Origin: Phytoactinopolyspora limicola
Lineage (GTDB): Bacteria > Actinomycetota > Actinomycetes > Jiangellales > Jiangellaceae
DNA length: 64,000 nucleotides
NCBI RefSeq assembly: GCF_011320225.1
Contig: NZ_JAAOEN010000004.1
Location: 298,879-362,878 of the forward strand
Reading direction: 5' to 3'
Shown here: positions 47,218 to 56,005 of the stretch, piece after piece
Numbering within the stretch: position 1 is the stretch's first letter
How the letters are laid out: the number at the start of each line of letters is the position of its first letter
Notes under the pieces: generated by a model
What the model was told of the DNA's origin: nothing
The model's database searches: none
What the model saw: the letters and a program-made list of their open reading frames with translations, nothing else
Program-made: the position numbers and the translations under genes

Positions 47218-47337
47218 GTGATCGTTAGCGGATTTCCGCCCTCCACCCCGGTGATCGTTGCCGGGTTCATGTCGCTATAGCGACCCGATCCTGGCTTCGA
47301 TCACTGGGGGAAGAGGCGGAAATCCGCTAACGATCAC
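47218..47337. repeat. Nested palindrome (outer 23-bp arms, inner hairpin)
   Basis: The outer arms GTGATCGTTAGCGGATTTCC... (47218-47240) and 47315-47337 are perfect over 23 bases. Inside lies a second, imperfect hairpin, whose left arm GGTGATCGTTGCCGGGTTCA and GTCGCTATAGCGAC centre resemble the palindrome at 19603. It looks as if one element had inserted into another. Located between convergent dppF and MMPL genes. Confidence 0.88.
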
Positions 47338-47372
47338 GTGGGCAGTGGTTGATCACGTGGGCAGTGGTTGAT
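47334..47372. repeat. 19-bp tandem duplication near the MMPL stop
   Basis: CACGTGGGCAGTGGTTGAT occurs twice in direct succession, and a diverged third copy (GGTCAGTGGCTGA) overlaps the MMPL stop codon at 47381. The first copy overlaps the end of the outer palindrome arm. Confidence 0.75.
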
Positions 47373-47380
47373 TACCCCGG

Positions 47381-49600
47381 TCAGTGGCTGACCGCTGCGG
47401 GCTCCTTCGTCGCCTGCTCCTGCCGGTCCCGCTCCTCAAGGTAGCGGGCCAGCTTCTCACCTTCGACATCGACGTTGGGCAACACGCGGTCCAGCCACTT
47501 CGGCAACCACCACGCCTTGCTACCGACGAGGGTGAGCACGGCCGGGACAAGCGTCATCCGCACCACGAACGCGTCGAACGCGATGGCAGCGGCCAATGCC
47601 ACTCCGATCTGGGTGATGATGTCGTCGTCACCGAGGACGAAGCCGAAGAACACACTGATCATGATCAACGCCGCTGCGGCGACCACCCGAGAGCCGTGCC
47701 GGTAGCCGACGGTGACCGCATCGATGGCGTTTCTTCCGTGGACGTACTCCTCGCGCATCCGGGTGACCAGGAAGACCTGGTAATCCATCGCCAGCCCGAA
47801 GATCACACCGATGAGGAAGATCGGCAACATGCTGATGATCGGCCCGGTCTGCTCCACACCGAAGATGTCCTTCAGCCACCCCCACTGGAAGACGGCGACG
47901 ATGGTGCCGAAGGTCGCGGCCATCGTCAGCAAGAAGCCGATAGCCGCCTTCAGCGGCACGATCACCGAGCGGAAGACCAGCATCAGCAGGATGATCGACA
48001 GCCCGACGACCACCGACAAGTAGGGCAGCATCGCGTCGCCCATCTTGTCCGTGAAGTCGATGAACACGGCGGTGCCCCCGGTAACCACCAGCGCTGCGCC
48101 GCCTTGTTCGGCGATCTCCCGCAGGTCCGCTCGCAACGCCTGCACGAGGTCTTCGGTCTCTTCGCTCGCCGGTCCGGTGGTAGGCACCACGCCGATGACC
48201 GCGGTGTCACCCGCGTCGTTGAACTCCGGCTCCGCGGCGAACGCAACTCCGTCGGTCCCGTTGAGCGCCTCGGCCACCTGCGCCGCTACACCCTGTGGGT
48301 TCTGGCTTTCGGCGCCGTCGACCACGACGATCAACTGGCCGTTGTACCCCGGGCCGAAGCCGTCGGCGACGAGGTCGTACGCCTTACGCTGCGTGGTCTC
48401 CATCGGCATGTTGCCGTCGTCGGGCAGTCCGAGCCGCAAGCTGGTGGCCGGCAGCGCCAGCACACCCAAGCCGAGGACGACGAGCGTCAGCACCGCGATC
48501 GGCCGGCGGGTGATCACACCGATGTAGCGCCGACCCAGGGTGGGTTTGCCCGCGTCGTCCTCCACGTCGCGGATCTTAAGACCCGGGAACCGCCACCGAA
48601 GCACGCGGTCGCCGGCGAACCCGAGCAACGCCGGGAGCAGGGTGAGCGCCACAAGCACCGCGATACCTACGGTGAGCGCAGCTGCCAGACCCATCTCGGT
48701 CAGCATCGGGATGTTGACGACGATGAGCCCCACCAGCGCGATCATGACGGTGAGTCCGGCGAACACCACGGCCGATCCGGCGGTGCCGATCGCCCGGCCG
48801 GCGGCCTCGTCACCAGGCTTTCCGGTCATCAACTCATGCCGGTACCGCGACACGATGAACAGCGCGTAGTCGATACCCACCGCGAGTCCCAGCATCATCG
48901 CCAGGATGGGTGTCGTCTCGCCGATCTCCATGAATCCGGTGGCAGCCGTGATACCCATGATCCCGACCATGACGCCGGTGATACCGGTGATCAGCGGCAT
49001 ACCAGCCGCGGCCAGAGAGCCGAACGTGATGATGAGGACGACGGCGGCGATGAGGATGCCGACCATCTCCGAGCCGCCCTCGAAGTCCTCCTCTACGGTG
49101 GCCTCCCCGCCGGCCTCCACGGTCAACCCGGCATCCCGGCCGGTGTCGACGGCTTCGAACAACACTTCGCGGGTCGCCTCGTCGAGTTCGAAGAAGTCGA
49201 CCGCGTAGCTCACCTGCGCCAGGGCCGTACTGCGGTCTTCGGAGACCAGGTCGATGTCGAACGGGTTGAGGACACTTGCCACCTGCGGGCCGGCCTCTAT
49301 TTCGCCGAGGACTTGCTCGACGGTAGCGACGTTCGCCGGATCGTCCATGGTCTCCCCATCAGGGGCGACGAACACGAGCCGGGCCTCCGCACCATCCATC
49401 GACGCACCTGGGAATCGCTCGTCAAGGAGGTCGAATGCTTCCTGAGACTCGGTTCCCGGGATGGAGAACGAGTCCGATGTAGGTCCGGACAGGGTAGCGG
49501 CAGCGGTGCCGATACCCACCACGATTGCTAGCCATATCAGGCCGACGAGCCGTCGGCTGCGATAGGCGAACCGGCCTAGCCGGTAAAGAAACGTTGCCAC
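47381..49600 (-). CDS. MMPL/RND-family membrane transporter
   Basis: 739 residues with 11-12 membrane helices and two large extracellular loops. Seen: the N-terminal RLGRFAYRSRRLVGLIWLAIVVGIG, a GIDYALFIVSRYRHEL motif in the first half, and the matching GLAMDYQVFLVTRMREEY in the second half, both characteristic of actinobacterial MMPL proteins with Asp/Tyr pairs for proton coupling. Substrates of the family include lipids and drugs; which applies is unknown. The TetR gene 121 bases upstream on the same strand is likely its regulator. The 3' end meets the dpp operon tail to tail. Confidence 0.93.
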   Translation of the reverse strand: MATFLYRLGRFAYRSRRLVGLIWLAIVVGIGTAAATLSGPTSDSFSIPGTESQEAFDLLDERFPGASMDGAEARLVFVAPDGETMDDPANVATVEQVLGEIEAGPQVASVLNPFDIDLVSEDRSTALAQVSYAVDFFELDEATREVLFEAVDTGRDAGLTVEAGGEATVEEDFEGGSEMVGILIAAVVLIITFGSLAAAGMPLITGITGVMVGIMGITAATGFMEIGETTPILAMMLGLAVGIDYALFIVSRYRHELMTGKPGDEAAGRAIGTAGSAVVFAGLTVMIALVGLIVVNIPMLTEMGLAAALTVGIAVLVALTLLPALLGFAGDRVLRWRFPGLKIRDVEDDAGKPTLGRRYIGVITRRPIAVLTLVVLGLGVLALPATSLRLGLPDDGNMPMETTQRKAYDLVADGFGPGYNGQLIVVVDGAESQNPQGVAAQVAEALNGTDGVAFAAEPEFNDAGDTAVIGVVPTTGPASEETEDLVQALRADLREIAEQGGAALVVTGGTAVFIDFTDKMGDAMLPYLSVVVGLSIILLMLVFRSVIVPLKAAIGFLLTMAATFGTIVAVFQWGWLKDIFGVEQTGPIISMLPIFLIGVIFGLAMDYQVFLVTRMREEYVHGRNAIDAVTVGYRHGSRVVAAAALIMISVFFGFVLGDDDIITQIGVALAAAIAFDAFVVRMTLVPAVLTLVGSKAWWLPKWLDRVLPNVDVEGEKLARYLEERDRQEQATKEPAAVSH

Positions 49601-49720
49601 TGAAATACTCCGCTCAATTCACACTGAAGCCACCCAACAACAGCACGTGGCCGCTGTGAGCAACCTGAGAAGCTCGATAGTCACACCAACGCGCCGGGCG
49701 GCACTTTGGCACTTGGGGTG

Positions 49721-50359
49721 CTACGGGTGGACGTCCTCGTCCGTTCCGTTCTGGGAGGCAGGCTGCGGTAGGCCGGTACGCATCTGCTCGAAAGCCTGCC
49801 TGATGAGCTGGACGAGATCGGTACGTGCTGGATCGGCCAGCCAGATGTCTACGGCCGAACGCGTACCCAGCATCGCGGCAGCCGCCTGAAGGTTCGGGTA
49901 AAGGTCGCTGTGTGGGTCGGTACCGGTTCGCTCAGCGACAATGCGGGCCAGCTCGTCCACCGTCTCCTTCATCATGGCCAGTTCGTGCGCCAACACCGGC
50001 ACGTTCTCCCGGATGAAGATCAACTGCTGCACAGTCTTCGGATCGTTTCCCGCCCCAGACTTGGCGGCGACCTCGACGGTGGCATTTTCCAGGGCCACCC
50101 ATACCGGCTCCTCCGCCGGCCGTTGGCGAAACCCCCGTATCAGCTGGGCCGCGCTATCTCCGACCAGGCTGACAATCGCCTCCTCCTTGCTAGAGAAGTA
50201 GTTGTGGAACGTACGCGGGGAGACGTCGACGGCGTCGGCAATGGCCTCCGCGGTGACGTTGGCCATGCCATGGGTCATGGCCAACTCCAGCGCGGCCTCA
50301 GCCAAGGCCCGACGGGTCGCCGCCTTCTTCCGCTCGCGTAGTCCCGGTGGTATGTGCAC
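49721..50359 (-). CDS. TetR-family transcriptional regulator
   Basis: About 212 residues. The N-terminal helix-turn-helix (ALAEAALELAMTHGMANVTAEAIADAVDVSPRTFHNYFSSKEEAIVSLVG) is a typical TetR DNA-binding domain; the rest is a ligand-binding helical domain. The GTG at 50359 gives the normal HIPPGLRERKKAATRRAL start. An upstream in-frame extension is unlikely. It precedes the MMPL pump gene on the same strand and is divergent to sppA. The 140-base gap in front of it holds repeated AGTGACTT(G/T)C sequences that could be its operator. Confidence 0.9.
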   Translation of the reverse strand: MHIPPGLRERKKAATRRALAEAALELAMTHGMANVTAEAIADAVDVSPRTFHNYFSSKEEAIVSLVGDSAAQLIRGFRQRPAEEPVWVALENATVEVAAKSGAGNDPKTVQQLIFIRENVPVLAHELAMMKETVDELARIVAERTGTDPHSDLYPNLQAAAAMLGTRSAVDIWLADPARTDLVQLIRQAFEQMRTGLPQPASQNGTDEDVHP

Positions 50360-50384
50360 GATGCGACGATAACACAAAACTGAC

Positions 50385-50445
50385 AGTGACTTGCAGAATG
50401 CACAGGCCGCAAAGTTGCCCCATGGGCACATTGCAAGTGACTTTC
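50385..50445. promoter_or_regulatory. Candidate TetR operator region
   Basis: AGTGACTTGC at 50385-50394 and AGTGACTTTC at 50436-50445 are direct repeats about 51 bases apart. GTGACTTGCA and TGCAAGTGAC also form a near-palindrome across the gap, and TGCCCATGGGCA-like symmetry lies between them. Suggestive only. Confidence 0.35.
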
Positions 50446-50501
50446 ATCACGGCGCACAGACACGTGGCCGCTGCCTACCAGCGCGGCGTACTCTGGGGCG
50501 C

Positions 50502-52172
50502 ATGTCCGCCGCGCCGCTCGTGCTCGAGCTCGAACTCCACACTCCGCTCACCACCGCGCCGCCGCAGGATCCGCTCTCGGCGTTCCGAGCCCGGCACCGC
50601 ACCCACCTCACCGACGTCATCGAGGGTCTACGCCGTGCGGCCACCGACCCCGACGTCGCGGGTCTGGTCGCGCAGTGCGACGGCGGCTCCCAACCGGCAA
50701 CGGTCATCCAGGAGCTTCGCGACGCCGTCCGCACGTTCCGTCGGGCCGGCAAACCAGCCGTCGCCTGGGCGCAGAGCTTCGGCGAACTCGCACCGGGCAC
50801 CATTGGCTACTACCTCGCCACCGCCTTCGACGACATCTGGTTACAACCATCCGGCACCGTCGGCCTCACCGGGCTCAACGCCCGCGCCGTGTTCCTGCGC
50901 GAGGCATTGGACCGTCTCGGGATGCAGCCCAACGTCAGCCAGCGGCACGAGTACAAGAACGCCGCCGACATGTTCACCCGGTCCGAGTTCAGCGACGCTC
51001 ACCGAGAGGCCCTCGGCCGCATCGTCGAGTCCACCGCCGAACAGGTCGTCGAGGGCATCGCCGATGGCCGGAGTCTGACCACCGACCAGATCCGCGAGCT
51101 CATCGACGCAGGTCCACTCAGCGCCCAGGCAGCGCTCGACGCCGGGCTCGTCGATCACATCGGCTACCGCGACGAGGTCTATACGTCGCTCACCCGGCGC
51201 GCCGGTGGCCGGATGCGGCTGCGCTACGTCGGGCGTTACAACCACGGACACACCAAGAACCAGGCCCTACTGGCCCCCATCCAACGTCAACGCGGCACCA
51301 TCGCCGTCATCCACGGGCGCGGCGCCGTCACCGTCGGGAGAAGCTCCGCCGGGCCGTTCACCGAGAGCACCATGGGCGCGGACACCGTCAGCGGACACCT
51401 ACGAGCGGCCACCCGCGACACCTCGGTCAAGGCGATCGTGTTCCGCGTCGACAGCCCCGGCGGCTCGTACGTCGCCTCCGACACCATTCGCCGCGAGGTT
51501 CACCTGGCCCGGCGGACCAAACCCGTCATCGCTTCCATGGGCGCGGTGGCGGGCTCGGGCGGCTACTTCGTCACCATGGGTGCTGACGTCATCGTCGCCG
51601 CCCCGGCCACCATCACCGGCTCCATCGGCGTCCTGGCCGGCAAGTTGGTCACCAAAGATCTCCTGAGCCGTATTGGCATACACACCGACGCCGTCAAGGT
51701 CGGCGACCACGCCGGTATGTTCACCCCGGACGCGCCGTTCACCGATGACCAATGGGACATCGTGAACCAATGGCTGGACGACGTGTACGCGGACTTCACC
51801 ACCAAGGTGGCCGAAGATCGCGGCATGACCCAGGCGCAGGTCCACGAGGTAGCCCGCGGCCGGATCTGGACGGGGGCCGACGCCCACCGCAACGGCTTGG
51901 TGGACGAACTCGGGGGCCTGGCGACGGCGGTGCGCATCGCCCGCGCCCGGGGCGGCCTACCGTCTCGTGACGACCTCGCCGACGTACGTCCTTACCCCCG
52001 GATCCCGTTGCTGGAGCGGCTGCGCCCGGCCGACTCGAGTCAGTCGCCGGCGGCCGCCTCCGTCTCGTTGCGGCCATGGGGGCAGTGGACGACCCTCGCT
52101 GCCCTGCTCGGCCTGCCGGCCGCTGGCCCGCTCACCATGCCGTTCCCGTTCTCCGCCGCCCTCCCCCGGTGA
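50502..52172 (+). CDS. sppA: Signal peptide peptidase SppA, long (67 kDa) type
   Basis: About 556 residues with two S49 halves, as in E. coli SppA. Seen: the N-terminal half with QRHEYKNAADMFT, which holds the lysine expected as the general base, and the C-terminal half with VFRVDSPGGSY and GAVAGSGGYFVTMGADVIVAAPATITGSIGV, carrying the catalytic serine region. No N-terminal membrane helix or signal is visible from the ATG at 50502, so this version may be cytoplasmic or peripheral. It cleaves remnant signal peptides in relatives. Its TGA stop is in the TGATCA of a palindrome. A strong hairpin terminator follows. Confidence 0.93.
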   Translation: MSAAPLVLELELHTPLTTAPPQDPLSAFRARHRTHLTDVIEGLRRAATDPDVAGLVAQCDGGSQPATVIQELRDAVRTFRRAGKPAVAWAQSFGELAPGTIGYYLATAFDDIWLQPSGTVGLTGLNARAVFLREALDRLGMQPNVSQRHEYKNAADMFTRSEFSDAHREALGRIVESTAEQVVEGIADGRSLTTDQIRELIDAGPLSAQAALDAGLVDHIGYRDEVYTSLTRRAGGRMRLRYVGRYNHGHTKNQALLAPIQRQRGTIAVIHGRGAVTVGRSSAGPFTESTMGADTVSGHLRAATRDTSVKAIVFRVDSPGGSYVASDTIRREVHLARRTKPVIASMGAVAGSGGYFVTMGADVIVAAPATITGSIGVLAGKLVTKDLLSRIGIHTDAVKVGDHAGMFTPDAPFTDDQWDIVNQWLDDVYADFTTKVAEDRGMTQAQVHEVARGRIWTGADAHRNGLVDELGGLATAVRIARARGGLPSRDDLADVRPYPRIPLLERLRPADSSQSPAAASVSLRPWGQWTTLAALLGLPAAGPLTMPFPFSAALPR

Positions 52173-52224
52173 TCATTGGCTTTTGACTACCGAATTCGGT
52201 AGTCAAAAGCCAATGATCACCGGG
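52165..52224. repeat. Perfect 60-bp palindrome, GGCTTTTGACTACC family
   Basis: Two 30-base arms meet at 52194/52195 (GAATTC centre) with no mismatch; apart from the central two bases the arm matches the one at 11557. The TGA stop of sppA (52170-52172) is inside the left arm. Confidence 0.92.
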
Positions 52225-52628
52225 TAAAGGGGGCAAGGGGAGAGAGTGCCGCGGGACCGGCCCCAGGGGGATTGGGCCGGTCCCGCGCTCGAAGCCGACG
52301 CACGCCCGTCACCGCCGTGTGACGGCTGACGCTCATGACTCCACCCTTGGTTGACCACCTTTGGTGGCGTCGGCTGGTGATCAAGGTTATCCCCAGCCGG
52401 CCGTCTCGCTCATATGAGATACGTCATACCCAGGTATCACCGGCCGTAGACATCGGCGACCCAGCCGTCATCGCGGTGAACGCACCGTGGTTGCCCGGCG
52501 ACACCCACCGTTGTGACGGACCTAACGGGGCCGCAGGATCACACCAGCGGGGCGGCCCGCGTCACACCAGCGGGCGGCCCGCGTCACACCAGCGGGGCGG
52601 CCCGCGTCACACCAGCGGGCGGCCCGCG
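52173..52628. other. Intergenic region between sppA and the S66 peptidase gene
   Basis: 456 bases, no gene seen. It holds the right arm of a palindrome, a strong terminator hairpin at 52251-52286, an AT-richer piece at 52370-52440, and a five-copy tandem repeat (52540-52640) whose last copy supplies the stop codon of the convergent S66 gene. Confidence 0.65.
52251..52286 (+). terminator. Terminator after sppA
   Basis: A perfect 13-bp stem GCGGGACCGGCCC/GGGCCGGTCCCGC (52251-52263 with 52274-52286) around a 10-base loop, about 80 bases past the sppA stop. Confidence 0.75.
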
Positions 52629-52640
52629 TCACACCAGCGC
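52540..52640. repeat. Five-copy tandem repeat, period 22-23 bp
   Basis: TCACACCAGCGGGCGGCCCG-type units start at 52540, 52562, 52584, 52607 and 52629. Spacing alternates 22/23 because one G is variable. The last copy contains the TGA stop of the S66 peptidase gene (minus strand). Confidence 0.88.
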
Positions 52641-53567
52641 CGGTGCATCCAATGTCAAGACCGCCCGGTCAGCGTCAAGAGTGGCAGCCACACCCAGCGG
52701 CATAGTCAAGGTAGCGGCTCCATGCCCGAACCCAAACCGTCCCACGATTGGTATGTCGAAGTGCCCGAACCGATCCGCCAGCAACTCCTCGACCGGACCG
52801 CCGTCTCCCTCTTCCACCGAGCCCAGCACCACCGCCGCCACGCCGTCCAACCAGCCGGTGCGCAGCATGTGCGTGATGTACCGGTCGATGCGGTAGGTGT
52901 CTTCACCCACCTCTTCGATGAGCAAGATGCCACCGGTCACGTTCGGCCGGCCCGTCGGCGTGGCCAGCTCCGCGGCCAGCAAACTGATGCAGCCGCCGAG
53001 GGTGACCCCGGACACCGGTTCGCCGGCTCCCGGGCTGATGGTGACGGCCTGCCGACCCGTGATGGTCTGCACCGACTCCGGCTCGAACAGGGTGCGGCGC
53101 AGGTGCTCGGCGGTGCCGGGGTCGGTCAAGAACGACGACGCCGCCACCATGGGCGCGTGCAGGGTGGCCACCCCGAGGCAATTGGCGAACGCCTCATGTA
53201 ACGCCGTGATGTCGCTGTATCCGGCGAAGACCTTGGGTTCGGCCTGGGCCATCGTGTCCCAGTCGAGCAGATCGATCATGCGTTGGGCACCGTACCCGCC
53301 GCGGGCACAGAAGATCCCCGCGACCCGGGGATCACACCAGGCCTCTTGCAGGTCAGCGGCGCGATGGGCGTCACTGCCGGCCAGATACTCGAATTGGTCG
53401 TGCCGGTCGGTCACGTGCGGCGCCACCTGCACGTCCAGACCCCAGCCACGCAGGATCTCGCAGCCGGTGTCCAGCCGATCTTTCGGCACGGGGCCACTGG
53501 GTGCTACCACGACCACACGGTCTCCCGCCGCCAGTCTCCGCGGCCGGGTCAACGGTTGCAGGTTCAT
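52629..53567 (-). CDS. ldcA: LD-carboxypeptidase, S66 family (LdcA-like)
   Basis: 312 residues, full length for the S66 family, which releases the terminal D-alanine from muropeptide tetrapeptides in wall recycling, and includes microcin-immunity proteins. Seen: VVVVAPSGPVP at the start, CARGGYGAQRMIDLLDW, the nucleophile motif FAGYSDITALH (Ser about 118), LIEEVGEDTYRIDRY and the late GFGHGAATLTMPLG that holds the triad histidine. There is no signal peptide, so cytoplasmic. Downstream of M20 and M55 peptidase genes on the same strand. Its stop codon is part of a tandem repeat. Confidence 0.93.
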   Translation of the reverse strand: MNLQPLTRPRRLAAGDRVVVVAPSGPVPKDRLDTGCEILRGWGLDVQVAPHVTDRHDQFEYLAGSDAHRAADLQEAWCDPRVAGIFCARGGYGAQRMIDLLDWDTMAQAEPKVFAGYSDITALHEAFANCLGVATLHAPMVAASSFLTDPGTAEHLRRTLFEPESVQTITGRQAVTISPGAGEPVSGVTLGGCISLLAAELATPTGRPNVTGGILLIEEVGEDTYRIDRYITHMLRTGWLDGVAAVVLGSVEEGDGGPVEELLADRFGHFDIPIVGRFGFGHGAATLTMPLGVAATLDADRAVLTLDAPALV

Positions 53568-53751
53568 TGGCTCATCCTGGAATCTGTCGTCGGGTTGTCG
53601 AGGCAGGCCCGCCCCGGCGCTTCAGCGGCAGGCACGTCACCGTATCATCGACGCCGCCCGAGGTCACGCGACACAGCGCGCCCGGATGTAGTGATCGTCT
53701 CAGGTGTTGCGTGCCGACCTTCGTGTGTCGTGCCCGGGCGTCGATCCGGCA

Positions 53752-55056
53752 TCATGCCACGTCGGTCAGGAACCGGTCCAACACTCGCACGCCGAACTCG
53801 AGTGCGGACACCGGCACCCGCTCGTCCACACCATGGAACAGTGCCCCGTAGTCGAACTCCGGGGGTAGCTTCAGGGGCGCGAACCCGTATCCGAGGATGC
53901 CCAAGCGGGAGAACTGCTTGGCGTCGGTACCGCCACCCATGCAGTAAGGAACCACATGTGCGTCCGGGTCCTCCGCCCGCAACGCAGCGGACATCGAGGC
54001 GAACGTGGGTGAGTCCACCGGTGCCGACAGCGGCACCTCGCGGTGATAGTACTGCCAATCGACGCGGGGCCCGACGAGTTCGGTGATGGTCTTCTCGAAC
54101 TCCTCCTCGGTGCCGGGCAGCACCCGGCCGTCAACCTGGCCCGTGGCCTCACCCGGTATGACGTTGACCTTGTATCCAGCGCTCAACATGGTGGGGTTGG
54201 CGCTATTGCGCACCGTCGACTCCACCAGCCGTCGGGCCGGGCCGAGCTGCTCCAGCACGGCGTCGACGTCGAGATCGGGCCGGTCCGTGTCGACCTCGAC
54301 CCCCAATGCCTCCCCCATCCGTGTCAACGCCGCCCGCACCGTCGGGGTGAGCCGCACCGGCCACTGGTAGCCGGCAATCCGGTGGACGGCATCGGCCAGC
54401 GCCGCCACCGCGTTGTCACGGTTGGGCTTCGAGCCGTGCCCGGCGGTGCCGCGGGCGGTCAACGTCAGCCAAGCGGTGCCGCGCTCGGCCGCTCCGATCG
54501 GATAGAGGCGGCGACCGTCGACATGAAACGTGTAGCCACCGGACTCGCTGATCCCTTCGGTACACCCCTCGAACAGGTCCGGGTGTCCGTCGGCCAGGTA
54601 CCCAGCGCCGTATCTTCCGGTGTCTTCCTCGTCGGCGGTGAACGCCAGGACGATGTCGCGGCGCGGCCGGTGCCCAGCCTGGGCCCACGAGCGCACCACA
54701 CTCAAGGTCATGGCCACCATGTTCTTCATATCGACCGCACCACGGCCCCAGAGCACGCCATCGCGGATCTCACCGGAGAACGGGTGCACACTCCACCCGG
54801 CAGGGTCGGCCGGGACGACGTCGAGGTGGCCGTGGACCAGCAGACCCGGTCGGTCGGGATCGGATCCGGCGATACGCGCCACCGCGTTGGTGCGCCCCGG
54901 CGCCGACTCGAGGAGCCTCACCTCGATACCTACCTCGCCCAGGCGCTCCGCGACGTATTCGGCGGCCGGCCGCTCGCGACAGTCTCCACCACCGCGGTTC
55001 GTGGTGTCGATGCGGATCAGGTCGGACGCCAGCTCGGCGACATCGAGTTCAGCCAT
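53752..55056 (-). CDS. M20-family metallopeptidase (ArgE/DapE/CPG2-like)
   Basis: 434 residues. Seen: the first metal ligand motif LLVHGHLDVVPAD (His-x-Asp), the RGAVDMKN block with the bridging aspartate, ADEEDTGRYGAGYL with the catalytic glutamate pair, and the GRGTAGHGSKPNRDNAV dimerisation-domain loop. It should cleave a small peptide or N-acyl amino acid using two zinc ions. The exact substrate is unknown. The ATG at 55056 overlaps the end of the M55 gene by 8 bases, so the two are co-translated and likely act on the same class of peptides. Confidence 0.93.
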   Translation of the reverse strand: MAELDVAELASDLIRIDTTNRGGGDCRERPAAEYVAERLGEVGIEVRLLESAPGRTNAVARIAGSDPDRPGLLVHGHLDVVPADPAGWSVHPFSGEIRDGVLWGRGAVDMKNMVAMTLSVVRSWAQAGHRPRRDIVLAFTADEEDTGRYGAGYLADGHPDLFEGCTEGISESGGYTFHVDGRRLYPIGAAERGTAWLTLTARGTAGHGSKPNRDNAVAALADAVHRIAGYQWPVRLTPTVRAALTRMGEALGVEVDTDRPDLDVDAVLEQLGPARRLVESTVRNSANPTMLSAGYKVNVIPGEATGQVDGRVLPGTEEEFEKTITELVGPRVDWQYYHREVPLSAPVDSPTFASMSAALRAEDPDAHVVPYCMGGGTDAKQFSRLGILGYGFAPLKLPPEFDYGALFHGVDERVPVSALEFGVRVLDRFLTDVA

Positions 55057-55885
55057 AGTCCTGTTCTATCGCGTTGGAGATCAGCGTGGTGACGGCCTTG
55101 AAACACCGGATCATGTCGAACGCCGACGACGACGTGTAGCGCACCCGCCGCGGTGCGACCCGTTGCACGGTGGGCACCATCGCGGCGAAGTCGGCCAGTT
55201 GGGTCGCGTCGACCTCCACCTCCACCTCGAACGGCCCGGCGGCCCGGAGCGACGGCTGGTGGCCGGCAAGAGTGGTGGCTTCCTTGGCCGCGGCCGCGAT
55301 ATCGGCGTAGGTGCGTGCCGGTGGTCGGCACCGGGCGGCATACCGCGAGACATAGTCCTTCACCGCGACGGTCTTGGCGTGGGGAGCGTACGACGCCGCA
55401 TCAGTGCATGCGCGATCGTCGCCGGTGACGAGCACCACCGGGGCCCCGTACTCGGCCGTGACCAACGCGTTCAGCCGGCCCTCGCTGGCCGGCTCGCCGT
55501 CGAGCCAGACCCCGGTAATGGAGTTGGCCAGGTAGGTGTGCGCGAGCACGCCCTCGGTGCCCGCGCCAGCGTGATAGCCGAGGAAGACCACACCATCGAC
55601 GTCGCCGGTCTGCACACCCTCAACCATGGTGAGCGCCTTATGCCGACCGGTGATCATCTCCGCTCGCTCGTCCAGCTCCTCCACCAGGAGGTTGCGCATG
55701 GTGGCGTGGGCCTCGTTCACCACGACCTCGCGGGCACCGCCGTCGAAGAGCCCAGCGACCGCGGCGTTCACATCGGAGGTGAACATCGGCCGACAGCGCT
55801 GCCAGGCCGGGTTACCCGGCTCTACGTCGGCCGGCCAGGTGACGCCCGTCGCACCTTCCATGTCAGCTGAGATCAGGAACTTCAC
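55049..55885 (-). CDS. M55-family D-aminopeptidase (DppA-like)
   Basis: 278 residues matching B. subtilis DppA, a zinc D-aminopeptidase that cleaves D-Ala-D-Ala type peptides. Seen: ISADMEGATGVTWP with the first metal ligands (Asp8, Glu10 region), VVNEAHATMRNLL, a GVVFLGYHAGAGTEGVLAHTY motif with metal-binding histidine, and VTGDDRACTDA. There is no signal. The GTG at 55885 is the likely start. It is the first gene of a unit with the M20 gene and, after a gap, the LD-carboxypeptidase gene, pointing to D-amino-acid peptide recycling. Confidence 0.92.
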   Translation of the reverse strand: MKFLISADMEGATGVTWPADVEPGNPAWQRCRPMFTSDVNAAVAGLFDGGAREVVVNEAHATMRNLLVEELDERAEMITGRHKALTMVEGVQTGDVDGVVFLGYHAGAGTEGVLAHTYLANSITGVWLDGEPASEGRLNALVTAEYGAPVVLVTGDDRACTDAASYAPHAKTVAVKDYVSRYAARCRPPARTYADIAAAAKEATTLAGHQPSLRAAGPFEVEVEVDATQLADFAAMVPTVQRVAPRRVRYTSSSAFDMIRCFKAVTTLISNAIEQDYG

Positions 55886-56005
55886 GATTCGCTACCGTAC
55901 GCGAACGGAATTCCCTTGAATAGAGGCAGCGACGGAAAGAATTGTCGCGCCGGTGGCTGGGCGCCACAACTCAGCCGCACGGACCGCCGGTCCGTGACAC
56001 TGGAG

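Noticed and set aside
47384..49531. 715-residue frame antisense to the MMPL gene
   Set aside because: His/Asp/Gln-rich antisense shadow with no domain; the MMPL motifs are on the minus strand.
52540..52640. CRISPR-like array
   Set aside because: Units are contiguous with no unique spacers, and no cas genes are present. It is a simple tandem repeat. The same applies to 29849-29950.
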